Source: an uncultured Eubacteriales bacterium (GTDB taxonomy: Bacteria > Bacillota > Clostridia > Oscillospirales > Acutalibacteraceae). From it: 64,000 nucleotides of DNA. A program made the position numbers and the translations under genes. The notes under the pieces were generated by a model. The model had not been told where the DNA came from. It made no database searches and was given only the letters and a program-made list of their open reading frames with translations. The stretch is taken from positions 1-64,000 of the forward strand of contig CAOSWK010000003.1 of NCBI GenBank assembly GCA_948527295.1, in the 5' to 3' direction. Below are positions 9,232 through 18,570 of this stretch, piece by piece (the first letter of the stretch is position 1; every line of letters begins with the position of its first letter).

Positions 9232-9338
9232 ATTCAAATTAAAAAGCTTTTTTACCAAGGTCAAATCTCTCCTTTTTGGGCATTTTCACAACATCTTTAT
9301 ATTTTTATGGCAAAAAAGAAAATAATTATTGTTGTGTA

Positions 9339-9367
9339 TTTACAAAAATAATTCATTGTGATATAAA
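9339..9367 (+). promoter_or_regulatory. promoter of the frameshifted secreted protein gene
   Basis: -35 TTTACA at 9339-9344, 17-base spacer, -10 TATAAA at 9362-9367. It is 34 bases ahead of the ATG at 9401, which has a TTAGGAGAG ribosome site. Confidence 0.65.
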
Positions 9368-9400
9368 TTAGAAATACTAAATTTTTAGGAGAGATTTTTA

Positions 9401-9842
9401 ATGAAGAAATTTTTAACGTTCGTAATGGCCTTGGCATTTTTTGTCCCCTTTGCTAAAATTGAATATCTGTTTAGCATCTACTATGCCTCACGTGTATTTT
9501 GAGAAAAAATTGATTGTTCCCAAAAAATATTTTCCTTGGGAAGTCAAAGAAGAAGAATATGAATACGAAGAGAAAAAAGAAGAGGAAGACACTGCAGAAC
9601 CAGAAAAATTGGAAAACAATAATTGCAACGCTCTAAAAGAATACTCTAGCGAAATGGAAGAAGATCTGTTCGATTGTTCCAATGATAGCACTGACAGTGA
9701 TAACAGCATAGATGTCAATATTAAACAGGTAGCAGGCAGCTCAGAAACCGACAATTTTCCTATTTCTGATTGGGATAAAGAGTATAATTATGATAATATT
9801 AATCTTGGAGATACATTCAATATCAGCTGCTTATTAATATAA
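9401..9842 (+). pseudogene. small secreted acidic protein interrupted by a one-base shift
   Basis: A promoter and a good ribosome site lead to ATG 9401, giving MKKFLTFVMALAFF and then 19 more residues before TGA at 9500. The neighbouring frame is open from about 9426 to 9842 and encodes a very acidic protein (EEEYEYEEKKEEED, Asp/Ser runs) like the secreted protein at 619. Removing one T from the T6 run at 9437-9442 joins the two parts into a normal signal peptide (MALAFLSPLLKLNICLAST) plus the acidic mature region, about 146 residues in all. The window as given therefore holds a broken gene. Possible causes are a sequencing error, a recent mutation, phase variation or ribosomal slippage. The sequence alone cannot decide among them. 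Confidence 0.7.
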
Positions 9843-9868
9843 TTTTATAAAGTAATTTATAATAAAAA

Positions 9869-9896
9869 GCGTCAAATCTTAAACAAAGACTTGGCG
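9869..9896. terminator. bidirectional terminator between the acidic gene and the tRNA
   Basis: A stem of about 9 bp with one mismatch (CGTCAAATC / GACTTGGCG, loop of 9) is flanked by AAAAAG on the left and TTTTTTCC on the right. It can end transcription from both sides, the tRNA being on the minus strand. Confidence 0.75.
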
Positions 9897-9923
9897 TTTT
9901 TTCCTTTTTTAATATTTAAATTT

Positions 9924-10000
9924 TGGCGTCCCCGAGACGAATCGAACGTCCGACCTACTGCTTAGGAGGCAGTTGCTCTATCCTACTGAGCTACGGAGAC
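9924..10000 (-). tRNA. tRNA-Arg (anticodon CCT)
   Basis: On the minus strand it folds as a complete tRNA: acceptor GTCTCCG / CGGGGAC, D arm GCTC-GAGC, anticodon stem ACTGC / GCAGT around the loop CTCCTAA (anticodon CCT, reading AGG), and a T arm with TTCGATT. The discriminator is G and CCA is encoded at 9924-9926. It is a single-gene unit with its own promoter. Confidence 0.95.
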
Positions 10001-10043
10001 ATATTTTAACCACCTGCTCTACTCGATATCACTGGCTTATTTG

Positions 10044-10072
10044 ATTTTATCTTAATTTTTGTCGTTTGTCAA
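10044..10072 (-). promoter_or_regulatory. promoter of tRNA-Arg
   Basis: On the minus strand a perfect -35 TTGACA (10067-10072), 17 bases, and -10 TAAAAT (10044-10049) lie about 44 bases before the mature tRNA. Confidence 0.8.
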
Positions 10073-10150
10073 TTAATTTGCTGTTTAGCGCGTTTTGTCC
10101 CTACTTTTTATAATTTTATTTGCGTTTTTAAAATAATTTCGGGTACCCCC

Positions 10151-10179
10151 TTGTAATTTCTTTGCGTTTATGTTATAAT
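10151..10179 (+). promoter_or_regulatory. promoter of rpmE
   Basis: -35 TTGTAA at 10151-10156, a 17-base spacer and -10 TATAAT at 10174-10179, ahead of the L31 gene. Confidence 0.75.
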
Positions 10180-10219
10180 GATTAACATTAGTGTGGTTTG
10201 TTAGAAAGAGGTGACTCTG

Positions 10220-10429
10220 TTGCGCAAAGATATACATCCTGCTTACAGCGGAACGACTATTACTTGTGCATGCGGCAATGTTATTGAGACTTCTTCGACT
10301 AAGCAGAATATTAAGGTCGAAATTTGCTCGAAATGTCATCCGTTTTTTACCGGTAAACAAAAGCTCGTTGACACTGGCGGCCGCGTGGATCGATTTAATA
10401 GACGTCTTAATAATAGTAAAGAAGCTTAG
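10220..10429 (+). CDS. rpmE: 50S ribosomal protein L31 (zinc-binding form)
   Basis: This encodes 69 residues starting at TTG 10220, placed there because AAAGAGGTG just upstream is the ribosome site and L31 normally begins M-x-KDIHP. The conserved opening (RKDIHPAYSGTTITC), a CAC and a later CSKC pair for zinc, and HPFFTGKQKLVDTGGRVDRF all fit the zinc-containing L31. It binds at the subunit interface of the ribosome. It stands alone with its own promoter and terminator, as rpmE commonly does. Confidence 0.95.
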   Translation: MRKDIHPAYSGTTITCACGNVIETSSTKQNIKVEICSKCHPFFTGKQKLVDTGGRVDRFNRRLNNSKEA

Positions 10430-10447
10430 TTTTTGCTAGCAAAATTT

Positions 10448-10469
10448 AGCGGTGCAGTGATGCACCGCT
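10448..10469 (+). terminator. terminator after rpmE
   Basis: A perfect 9-bp stem (AGCGGTGCA / TGCACCGCT) with a GTGA tetraloop is followed by a modestly T-rich tail (TATCGTTTTAC). Confidence 0.7.
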
Positions 10470-10558
10470 TATCGTTTTACATATTGTTAGCTATTTTATT
10501 TTGTGTGAGGTTCTCAAAAATTTTGCTATTTTATCACGTTTAAAGGAGATTTTGCACT

Positions 10559-11182
10559 ATGACGGATTCTTTTTTGACCATAGAAAAATCTTCTGTTTGT
10601 GAGTTAATCGAAAAAAAATCCAGATTTATTGGTTACGCCGAACCTGTTGCTACTGAAGCGGATGCTTTGAGCTTTATAAGTCGGATTAAGGCTAAACACT
10701 GGGATGCTCGCCATAATGTTTTTGCTTATTTTATTCGTGAGAACAGCGTTTGCAGATATTCTGATGACGGGGAGCCTCATGGGACGGCCGGGGTGCCTAT
10801 TTTGGATGTTATTAAGAAGAACGAATTAAAAAATGTGGTTATTGTTGTTACACGGTATTTTGGTGGGGTTTTGCTTGGCACGGGTGGTCTTGTGCGGGCG
10901 TACACTCAGGCGGCTTGTTTGGCTTTGGAGCGGGCTTGCGTTGTGAAAATGCTTTTATGTTGCGATTGTAGCTTAATTTGCGATTATAATCAATACGGCA
11001 AGCTTGTTAAGATTATTGAGGACTGCTGTGGAGTCATTGATCGCACCGATTTTTCCTTGGGAGTTACTGTTTTTTTTCATTTGATTAAGGATAATTTTTC
11101 TGCTTTGTCTAAAAAAATTTCTGAAGTCTCCTCTGGCCAGCTGCAATGCGATGTTTTGGGTGAGCGATTTTACAGCTTTTAA
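10559..11182 (+). CDS. YigZ/IMPACT family protein
   Basis: The 207-residue protein has an AAAGGAGAT site before ATG 10559. The N-terminal IMPACT domain shows its usual signatures: KKSRFIGYA, AKHWDARHNVFAY, a SDDGEPHGTAG turn and the VTRYFGGVLLGTGGLVRAYT block. A shorter C-terminal ferredoxin-like domain follows. The family is widely conserved; in eukaryotes IMPACT counters GCN2, while the bacterial role is unclear (a translation-related or peptidase-regulating function has been suggested). It is a single gene between rpmE and dnaG. Confidence 0.9.
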   Translation: MTDSFLTIEKSSVCELIEKKSRFIGYAEPVATEADALSFISRIKAKHWDARHNVFAYFIRENSVCRYSDDGEPHGTAGVPILDVIKKNELKNVVIVVTRYFGGVLLGTGGLVRAYTQAACLALERACVVKMLLCCDCSLICDYNQYGKLVKIIEDCCGVIDRTDFSLGVTVFFHLIKDNFSALSKKISEVSSGQLQCDVLGERFYSF

Positions 11183-11284
11183 TTTAATTTTAGCATTTTT
11201 ATTTGTCGTTTTCTCGAAAAATTTGCTCCTTGCCTTTTTAAATGTTCTGTAACCTCAATTATAACCGAGAGCGGAGGTCTTTTT

Positions 11285-13060
11285 ATGCCGTTGCCTGATG
11301 GCTTTATCGAAGAAATAAAAGTGAAAAACGATATTGTTGACGTGATTTCTTCCTATGTTAGCCTGCGGCGGCGTGGCCGGAATCTTGTGGGGCTTTGCCC
11401 TTTTCACTCCGAAAAGACGCCTTCTTTTAACGTTTACCCTTTGAGCAGTTCTTTTTATTGCTTTGGCTGCGGCTGTGGCGGCGATATTATTACTTTTGTT
11501 GAGAAGATTGAGAATTTGGATTACTTGGAGGCTGTTAAGTTTTTGGCGCAACGAGCTGGCGTTAAGGTGCCCGAAAGTAGCCAACGCGATCAGGAAAATG
11601 CTTTTATTAAGATGCGCATTTTGGAGATTAATCGTGCGGCGGCGAGGTTTTTTTATGAAAGTTTGTACTCTGAAAAAGGCCGTGGTGCTCTCGATTATCT
11701 ACATCGGAGGAGCGTTTCTGACCGGACTATCAAGAAGTTTGGGTTGGGGTATTCCCCCAACTCCCGCTATGACCTGATTAATCATTTGAGGGGTTGTGGG
11801 TTTAGCAACTCGGAGATAGTCTCTGCGAATTTGGCTTATTCTCGTGGTGGCGATGCTCGCGGCGTTTCTGCTCGATTTTTTGACCGGGTGATGTTTCCTA
11901 TTATCGACCTGCGCGGCAATGTTATTGCCTTTGGTGGCCGCGTGATGTCTGGCCTGAAGCCGAAATATCTGAATACTTCGGACACTTTGGTCTTTAAGAA
12001 AAGTTTGAATATTTTTGCTTTAAACTTTGCTAAGGCCGACAACGACGGCGTTTTGATCTTGGTTGAGGGGTACATGGACGTTATTGCTTTGCATCAGGCG
12101 GGCTTTCGGAATGCTATTGCCACTTTGGGGACGGCTTTGACTGCACAACAGGCGCGGATTATTGCCCGCTATGCTAAGGAAGTTGTTATTTGCTATGACT
12201 CCGACGAGGCTGGACAGAAAGCGGCTTCCCGCGCGATTGACCTTTTGCGGCCAACGGGGATACTTATTAAGGTTATTTCTGTGCCGGATGGCAAGGATCC
12301 GGACGAGTTTATCCGCTCTTACGGCAAGGACGGCGCTATTCGCTTTGCGCAATTAATTAAAAATTCTGGTAATGATATTGAGTATCGGCTACAGAAGGCC
12401 GCTCGTGGCTATAACTTGGCTGACTCTGAGGCTAAGATTGCCTATTTGAAGGACTGCGTTAAAATTTTGGCTTCGCTTGATGATTTGATTGAGCAGGAGA
12501 TTTATGCTGGCAAATTGAGCGAAAAGCTGGACATTTTAAAGCAGACGATTATGAGTCAGGTGGCTAAGGAGCGCTTGCGGACGAAGAAACGCGTTGAAAA
12601 AAAGCAGTTTCTTAATATTCAGCAAAATTTATCTGCTAGGAATGACCGCTTGAATGCTGAAAAATCGCATAACTTGCGTGCTGCTGCGGCTGAGGAGGCT
12701 ATTATTGCTTACATTATTAATAATCCTGAATCGGCGGGGAGCATATTTAATCGGCTTTCTTATCGCGATTTTTGTACAAGCTTTAATCGCAAGATTTATT
12801 CTGTTTTGGAAGAACGCTTCAAGGCTGGGCGGCCTATTAGCATTACGGACTTGACTTTGGACTTTTCTTGCGACGAAGTTTCTGCTATTGCTGCAATGCT
12901 TGCAAAAGAGGCTGAGCGAATGTCCTCTCGGGACGCCGTTTCTGAGTACATAAATGTTATTTTGTTTGAAAGCGGAAAGCTTGATGAAGATAAAATTGGC
13001 GCTGCTTGCGATAATCAAATCATGGGGTACATGCAGCTGCTGCGGGAACACAAAAAATAG
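11285..13060 (+). CDS. dnaG: DNA primase
   Basis: The 591-residue enzyme makes RNA primers for replication forks. The CHC2 zinc ribbon is near the N-terminus (Cys38, His41, Cys59, Cys62 in LCPFH and YCFGC). The TOPRIM core follows with VEGYMDVIALHQAG and the acidic CYDSDEAGQKAA motif, and the C-terminal part carries the helicase-binding region. GCGGAGG stands before ATG 11285. rpoD follows 13 bases later, the classic macromolecular synthesis arrangement (without rpsU here). Confidence 0.96.
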   Translation: MPLPDGFIEEIKVKNDIVDVISSYVSLRRRGRNLVGLCPFHSEKTPSFNVYPLSSSFYCFGCGCGGDIITFVEKIENLDYLEAVKFLAQRAGVKVPESSQRDQENAFIKMRILEINRAAARFFYESLYSEKGRGALDYLHRRSVSDRTIKKFGLGYSPNSRYDLINHLRGCGFSNSEIVSANLAYSRGGDARGVSARFFDRVMFPIIDLRGNVIAFGGRVMSGLKPKYLNTSDTLVFKKSLNIFALNFAKADNDGVLILVEGYMDVIALHQAGFRNAIATLGTALTAQQARIIARYAKEVVICYDSDEAGQKAASRAIDLLRPTGILIKVISVPDGKDPDEFIRSYGKDGAIRFAQLIKNSGNDIEYRLQKAARGYNLADSEAKIAYLKDCVKILASLDDLIEQEIYAGKLSEKLDILKQTIMSQVAKERLRTKKRVEKKQFLNIQQNLSARNDRLNAEKSHNLRAAAAEEAIIAYIINNPESAGSIFNRLSYRDFCTSFNRKIYSVLEERFKAGRPISITDLTLDFSCDEVSAIAAMLAKEAERMSSRDAVSEYINVILFESGKLDEDKIGAACDNQIMGYMQLLREHKK

Positions 13061-13073
13061 GGGGAATGTTTTG

Positions 13074-14186
13074 ATGATGCCAACTCCACCAGTTAAGGAC
13101 AAGGACCTTATTATGAAGACTTTGTTTGACGCTGCTAAGGCGAAGGGCCGGATTAACACTAAGGAGATCCTCGATGCTATGGGCGAGGTTGACTTTGAGC
13201 CAGAACAATTAGAAAAATTTTATGATGAGCTCGAGGCCGCTGGAGTCGAGATAATCGAAGACTTTAATGAGATTAAATCCGACGAACTTGCTTTTACTCA
13301 AGAGATGGCTACTGAAAAAGCCGAAGTAGCTGACGATGCTGGCTTTGCAGAGGTACTTTTGGTTGACGACCCGGTTAAGGTCTTTTTGAAGGAAATTGGC
13401 CGTGTGCCGCTTTTGTCTACCGAAGAGGAGCTGGATTTGGCGCAAAAGTTTTCTAATGGCGATGAAGACGCGAAGAGCCGTTTGATTGAGGCTAACCTTC
13501 GTTTGGTTGTTAGCATTGCAAAGCGCTATTTGGGCCGAGGTTTGCAGTTTTTGGATTTAATTCAGGAGGGGAATTTGGGACTTATTAAGGCTGTTGAGAA
13601 GTTCGATTACAGCAAGGGTTTTAAGTTTTCGACTTATGCGACTTGGTGGATTCGCCAGGCTATTACTCGCGCGATTTCTGACCAGGCCCGGACGATTCGG
13701 ATTCCTGTACATATGGTTGAGAGCATTAACAAGGTCAAAAAGGCGCAGAGCCTGCTTTTGCATATTAATGGTCACGATCCTACGCCGGAAGAGGTTGCTG
13801 AACAATTGGACATGCCTGTTGAAAAAGTTCGCGACATTATGCGTGTCGCTCAGGAGCCGGTTTCGCTCGAGACTCCTATTGGCGAAGAAGAAGACAGTCA
13901 TTTGGGCGATTTTATCCCGGATGATGATGCTTTGGCCCCGGCTGATGCGGCTTCTCACACTTTGCTTAAGGAGCAGTTGTCTAAAATTCTCTACACTTTG
14001 ACGCCTAGAGAAGGTAAAGTTTTGAGGTTGCGTTTTGGTTTGGATGACGGTAAGGCTCGTACTTTGGAGGAAGTCGGCAAAGAATTTAACGTAACACGCG
14101 AACGCATTCGCCAGATTGAGGCTAAGGCTTTACGAAAATTGCGTCACCCCAGCAGGAGCAAAAAGCTAAAGGATTTTTTGGATTAA
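13074..14186 (+). CDS. rpoD: RNA polymerase primary sigma factor (sigma-A)
   Basis: The product is 370 residues. ATG 13074 is chosen because AGGGGGAA ends about 9 bases earlier; TTG 13071 and ATG 13077 are also in frame. It shows a short region 1.1, then region 1.2 (DDPVKVFLKEIGRVPLL), region 2 (NLRLVVSIAKRY, FSTYATWWIRQAITRAI), region 3, and region 4 with the helix-turn-helix (TLEEVGKEFNVTRERIRQIE). The length is close to Bacillus SigA. It is co-transcribed with dnaG. Many promoters in this window match its TTGACA/TATAAT preference. Confidence 0.96.
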   Translation: MMPTPPVKDKDLIMKTLFDAAKAKGRINTKEILDAMGEVDFEPEQLEKFYDELEAAGVEIIEDFNEIKSDELAFTQEMATEKAEVADDAGFAEVLLVDDPVKVFLKEIGRVPLLSTEEELDLAQKFSNGDEDAKSRLIEANLRLVVSIAKRYLGRGLQFLDLIQEGNLGLIKAVEKFDYSKGFKFSTYATWWIRQAITRAISDQARTIRIPVHMVESINKVKKAQSLLLHINGHDPTPEEVAEQLDMPVEKVRDIMRVAQEPVSLETPIGEEEDSHLGDFIPDDDALAPADAASHTLLKEQLSKILYTLTPREGKVLRLRFGLDDGKARTLEEVGKEFNVTRERIRQIEAKALRKLRHPSRSKKLKDFLD

Positions 14187-14240
14187 AATTTACGTTCAGA
14201 GTGCATAAGCTTAGTTAAAGATCTATACCTATTTCTAAAT

Positions 14241-15521
14241 TTATATTTTTTTATGCACAATCCAGTCTTCCACAAACTTTTTATCATCCAGGCTTATATT
14301 AAATTTTGCGCCGGTAGTCATATTTTTAACTTCTGCCTGACCACTTGCAAGCTCTGATTCCCCTAACACCAAGCAGAACCGCGCATTAATTTTGCTTGCA
14401 TATTTAAGTTGAGCTTTGAGGCCTCTTTCTGCAACATCCAGTTCCGCATAAACGGAGGCTTTTCTCAATTTTTGGGCCAGTTCAAAAGCTTTAAATCCAG
14501 CTTCTTCGCCAATTGCCGCAATAAATAGTTCACAAGACTTGGGCTCTGGAATATTGATTTTCTGCGATTCCATCAAAAGCAGTAAGCGCTCTACCCCCAC
14601 TCCAAAGCCAACCGCCGGCATTGAAGGTCCCCCAATTTCTTCAATTAAACCATCATAGCGACCGCCGCCACCACAAACTAAACTTCTTTGTAAATCTGCT
14701 TGCGAGACAAACTCAAACACCGTTTTGGTGTAATAATCGAGCCCGCGGACTATCTTTGGGTTGATTTTATATTCTATTTTAGAATTATCCAAATACTTCT
14801 GAACCGCATCAAAATGCGCCCGGCAATCGTCGCACAAAAAGTCAATAATATCCGGTGCATTTTGGGCTACACTTTGGCATTCTGGATTTTTACAGTCAAC
14901 AATCCGCATAGGATTGCGCTCTAAACGGTCTATGCACGTCTTGCACAAATTGTCCTTATGCTCGTAAAAATATTTTTTCAATGCAGCCTGATAATTTTTT
15001 CTGCAAACTGGGCAGCCAATCGAGTTAATCTCCAGCGTCAAGTTCGAAATCCCAAGGCGGTCAAACAAAGTCTTGGCCAAACAAATAATTTCAGCGTCCG
15101 CCGCCGGCGCACCAGCGCCAAACATCTCTACTCCAAACTGATAAAACTCCCGATACCTCCCAGCCTGCGGCTTTTCATATCTATAACAAGGTGTAATATA
15201 TGTCAATTTTATAGGCAATGCGTCGTTAAAAAGCCCATGCTCAAGCATTGCACGGACTGCCGATACCGTCCCCTCCGGCTTTAACGTTAACGAGCGTCCA
15301 CCTCTATCATTAAAGGTATACATTTCCTTCTGCACAATGTCCGTACCGTCGCCAACACCTCGGTCAAAAAGTTCCGTATGCTCAAAAACCGGTGTTCGAA
15401 TCTCCTTAAAGCCATACAAACTGGCCTCTTTCAGCATTATATCTTCAACAAACCGCCGTTTATAGCTGTCCTTCGGCAAAATGTCTTGCGTACCACGAAC
15501 CGCCTTTGTCAATAAATCCAC
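14241..15521 (-). CDS. hisS: histidyl-tRNA synthetase
   Basis: The class II synthetase of 426 residues charges tRNA-His. It starts at a GTG behind TTGAGGAGGG. Recognised parts are the opening RGTQDILP, motif 2 (CYRYEKPQAGRYREFYQFG), the histidine-specific RGLDYYTKTVFEF and motif 3 (AVGFGVGVERLLLL), then an anticodon-binding C-terminal domain. It converges with rpoD and lies downstream of mgsA. No T-box leader is visible in the 87 bases upstream. Confidence 0.95.
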   Translation of the reverse strand: MDLLTKAVRGTQDILPKDSYKRRFVEDIMLKEASLYGFKEIRTPVFEHTELFDRGVGDGTDIVQKEMYTFNDRGGRSLTLKPEGTVSAVRAMLEHGLFNDALPIKLTYITPCYRYEKPQAGRYREFYQFGVEMFGAGAPAADAEIICLAKTLFDRLGISNLTLEINSIGCPVCRKNYQAALKKYFYEHKDNLCKTCIDRLERNPMRIVDCKNPECQSVAQNAPDIIDFLCDDCRAHFDAVQKYLDNSKIEYKINPKIVRGLDYYTKTVFEFVSQADLQRSLVCGGGGRYDGLIEEIGGPSMPAVGFGVGVERLLLLMESQKINIPEPKSCELFIAAIGEEAGFKAFELAQKLRKASVYAELDVAERGLKAQLKYASKINARFCLVLGESELASGQAEVKNMTTGAKFNISLDDKKFVEDWIVHKKI

Positions 15522-15561
15522 GTTAAGCCCTCCTCAAAACCTCATAATAACCAAAAATTAA

Positions 15562-15584
15562 CCGACAAACAGCAAATTTGTCGG
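15562..15584 (-). terminator. terminator after mgsA
   Basis: The stem CCGACAAA / TTTGTCGG has a 7-base loop and, on the minus strand, is followed by TTAATTTTTGG. It lies between mgsA and hisS. Confidence 0.7.
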
Positions 15585-15608
15585 CCATTTCATTATGTAT
15601 AAAATTCA

Positions 15609-16013
15609 CTAGTTATGCGGACTGATAATATTTCGCCACTCTAGGTCTCCCCTATCAAGCCCATGAATCAGCACTTCTGCAGTCGCAATATTCGTCGCCA
15701 CGGGGATTCCGTGCAAATCGCACAATCGCAACAAGCTCATATCGTTACCTTCCATGGCGTTAGTTCCCATTGGATCCCTAAAAAACAGCAGCATATCAAT
15801 CTCGTTACAAGTGATCCTCGCCGCAATTTGTTGCATACCGCCTTGTGAGCCACTCATAAACCGTTGAATTTTTAGGCCAGTTGATTCAGTAATAACTTTT
15901 CCAGTAATACCGGTAGCGCACAAGTTATGTTTATTAAGAATCCCAGAATAAGCTATGCAAAACTGGACCATCAATTCTTTTTTCGCATCATGAGCAATAA
16001 GCGCAATATTCAT
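15609..16013 (-). CDS. mgsA: methylglyoxal synthase
   Basis: This encodes 134 residues from the ATG at 16013 (TTAGGAGTGA upstream). Longer in-frame starts would add a non-homologous Phe-rich segment. The enzyme converts dihydroxyacetone phosphate to methylglyoxal and phosphate. Seen motifs are NIALIAHDAKKE, the phosphate-binding LCATGITG, and SGSQGGMQQIAARI with the catalytic Asp region LLFFRDPMG. It is a single gene bounded by a terminator. Confidence 0.94.
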   Translation of the reverse strand: MNIALIAHDAKKELMVQFCIAYSGILNKHNLCATGITGKVITESTGLKIQRFMSGSQGGMQQIAARITCNEIDMLLFFRDPMGTNAMEGNDMSLLRLCDLHGIPVATNIATAEVLIHGLDRGDLEWRNIISPHN

Positions 16014-16258
16014 AAAAAAGTCACTCCTAATATAAATCACACCAAAAAGCATGAACAAACTAAAATAACCGTGTTTAAAAAATTCAAAAATCCACAACAT
16101 ATAGTGGATAAAATCACTTACACATACATGATATCACATAAAAAACCTAATTTCAATAATTTTTTAACAATAATGCAAAAATTTACAATCAACAAGGTAA
16201 TTATACAATTTTTAAGGTTCAAAAAGCAAGCATTTTTTCTAAAAGTGCAGATAAAAAT

Positions 16259-18238
16259 TTATTTATTAGAAAAATAGGCGTCCATAATGTCCTTTGCAAC
16301 GATTTTTGAAACCATGCCCTTCGCACCATGCTCCACCACCACCGCAATGGCGATTTCGGGGTTCTCGTAAGGTGCAAAGCAAATAAACGTCGTATGGTCA
16401 GAGCCGCTGTTTTGCGCCGTACCAGTTTTGGCGGCAATCGGCACCATATAGCCGCTAAAATTCGTCGCCGTACCCGAAAGCACAACCTGCCGCATCGCAT
16501 CTTTCACAATATTCAAGTTTTCTTCCGAGATACCCACCGTATCCACAAGCTCCGGGTGCTCCGGACTATTCTCCATAATAACGTTCTCTCGCAGATAATC
16601 CGTAACTTTGCTGATCAAATGCGGCCGGTAGCGATTACCCCCACTGGCAATCGTCGCCACATACGTTGCCAACTGCAGCGGTGTAAACTGATTATCCGCC
16701 TGACCAATCGCCGCTTTAATCGTCACTAAGTCGCTCCACCGCGAGCCCACAGCCTTGCTATGCTCTGGTCCGGCCAAAACCCCCGCAGATTCCGTCAGCT
16801 CTATCCCCGTCTTTACGCCCAGCCCAAAGCGCTTGGCGTATAGGTCCATTTTTTCTATGCCCAGCCGTCTGCCGGCCTCCGAAAAGAACACGTTGCAAGA
16901 CTTCGCCATCGCATAGAACAAATCCGCGTTTCCATGCACGCCCAAGCATTTGTTTGTGAAGTCATGCCCGGGGTAATGGTAAATTCCCGTGCATCGGACC
17001 TTGTCTGCCGTCGTTAAAACGCCTTCTTGCAGCGCTCCGCAAGCCACCAACGGCTTGAATATTGACCCCGGCGCAAAAGAACCTCTAAAAGCCCGATCAA
17101 ACAACGGGTTGGCTTTATCATTTGTGAGCAGCGTATAGTACCCCGGCTCACTCAGCTTGGCTAAATCGTAGCTCGGGTACGTTGCCGCCGCCAAAATCGA
17201 AAAATCCTTAACGCTCAGCGCAACAACCGCACCCGCAACGCAGTCGTGCTGGCCAGAAGACTTCACTGCCTTTGCCAAAGACTCATTTGCCGCCCTTTGA
17301 AGCCGCGAATCAATCGTCAAAAAGATCGTGTTGCCGGGCTTTGCTTCTTTTGCGTTTGGCGTATGCAGCACCGAGCCGTCTCTTGCCACCTCCACCTTTT
17401 TTTCACCCGCAACTCCTCGGAGCATTTCCTCCATCGCGGCTTCGATTCCGCTTTTGCCCACGGTGTCATTAAGCGTGTAGCCCTTGCTCTTTAATTTTTC
17501 GTACTGCTCTTCGGAGATCTTCCCCGTCGACCCAACGATATGCGGCGCCAAATCTGAGTTAACAGCCTGTCTTTTTGCCGACAAACCTATCCGAACGCCC
17601 GGCGTATCCTGAAACTTCTCTGCAATAATCGTCAAAAGCTCCGGACTAATGTTGTCTGCAAAAGTGTACGAACTCGCCATCGAATCATAGTAGCCGCTCA
17701 CGTCCATGTTGTACTTCACGCTGATTATATCGCGCTTTGTCTTTGTGTCAAAATTCTGGCAGCCATACTTTTGCGCCAGCTTCTCCATGCATTCGTCCGC
17801 AGTAGAGTAAGAATTCAAGTTCAGGCGGTTCTTGCCCTTGAGCTCCTTTATCTTCTTCTCCTTGTCCTCCGCAAACTTAAAATGGCCATTTGGCGCCAGT
17901 GTTATCGGCAGCTCATCGATAAATGGCTCTTTTTTTAAGGCCAGGAGCGTAATTAAGTCCAAAATTGTCTGGTTTTCTTCCTCCGGAGGCAGCGCGAACC
18001 TGTCCAGCATAATCTTGTACCCGGTGATGTTCTCCACAAGCCCGACGCCATTGACGTCCAAGATCTCGCCGCGCAAAATATCTGTTTTGTTTCGATAAAT
18101 ACTGCTTCGATTGGCGCGCTCTCGGTATTCTTCGCCGTTTATGATCTGCCAATCCACCAGCCGCGCGACATACGCCGAAAATATTGCAAGAACCAGTCCC
18201 GCGCAGAAGATGTATCGCGCATGCTCCTTCAATTTCAA
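16259..18238 (-). CDS. class B penicillin-binding protein (PBP2-like transpeptidase)
   Basis: The protein has up to 659 residues. The start is uncertain: TTG 18238 or TTG 18232, with AAGGG better spaced for the latter. One N-terminal membrane anchor lies near residues 8-26, followed by a dimerisation domain with RGEILDVNG, then the transpeptidase with the serine motif SIFK (in GSFAPGSIFKPL), SCN (AKSCNVFF) and KTG (AAKTGTAQN). It cross-links peptidoglycan outside the membrane. It is divergent from spoIIE, so a role in spore wall synthesis is possible, but sequence motifs alone do not separate it from the elongation PBP. Confidence 0.9.
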   Translation of the reverse strand: MKLKEHARYIFCAGLVLAIFSAYVARLVDWQIINGEEYRERANRSSIYRNKTDILRGEILDVNGVGLVENITGYKIMLDRFALPPEEENQTILDLITLLALKKEPFIDELPITLAPNGHFKFAEDKEKKIKELKGKNRLNLNSYSTADECMEKLAQKYGCQNFDTKTKRDIISVKYNMDVSGYYDSMASSYTFADNISPELLTIIAEKFQDTPGVRIGLSAKRQAVNSDLAPHIVGSTGKISEEQYEKLKSKGYTLNDTVGKSGIEAAMEEMLRGVAGEKKVEVARDGSVLHTPNAKEAKPGNTIFLTIDSRLQRAANESLAKAVKSSGQHDCVAGAVVALSVKDFSILAAATYPSYDLAKLSEPGYYTLLTNDKANPLFDRAFRGSFAPGSIFKPLVACGALQEGVLTTADKVRCTGIYHYPGHDFTNKCLGVHGNADLFYAMAKSCNVFFSEAGRRLGIEKMDLYAKRFGLGVKTGIELTESAGVLAGPEHSKAVGSRWSDLVTIKAAIGQADNQFTPLQLATYVATIASGGNRYRPHLISKVTDYLRENVIMENSPEHPELVDTVGISEENLNIVKDAMRQVVLSGTATNFSGYMVPIAAKTGTAQNSGSDHTTFICFAPYENPEIAIAVVVEHGAKGMVSKIVAKDIMDAYFSNK

Positions 18239-18570
18239 CCCTTATTCCCGCCTCGCTGCTTTATTTGTGATTATTTTTCAAAAATCACACAAAAATTATT
18301 CATCGCCGCATAGCCCGCACAACTCCCGCCGCTACGCCATTATCTCACAGACATTCCAACTGACCTCTATTATATCACATTTTTTCTCCTTTGGATAGCA
18401 CCACGCTTTGCGCTCATCCTCACCTTTTGGCCGCTTTTTCCATATTTCCCGCGGTGTCCTCCCATAAAACCGCAAAAAGCCGCAGCGCGTTAAGACAAGC
18501 TGTGACTTTGCTTTTGGTTATAATTTAAATTAGTTTTGCGGAAAATTATTCCAAATCGCGGGTGATATAA
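18239..18570. other. divergent intergenic region between the PBP gene and spoIIE
   Basis: The 332-bp spacer contains a minus-strand TATAAT (18369-18374) and a plus-strand TATAAT (18519-18524). Neither has a good TTGACA box at 17 bases, which would suit promoters that need an activator. I could not identify a clear Spo0A box. No gene is seen. Confidence 0.5.

Noticed and set aside
15522..15608. T-box riboswitch ahead of hisS
   Set aside because: The 87-base spacer holds only the mgsA terminator and a ribosome site; there is no T-box motif and too little room.
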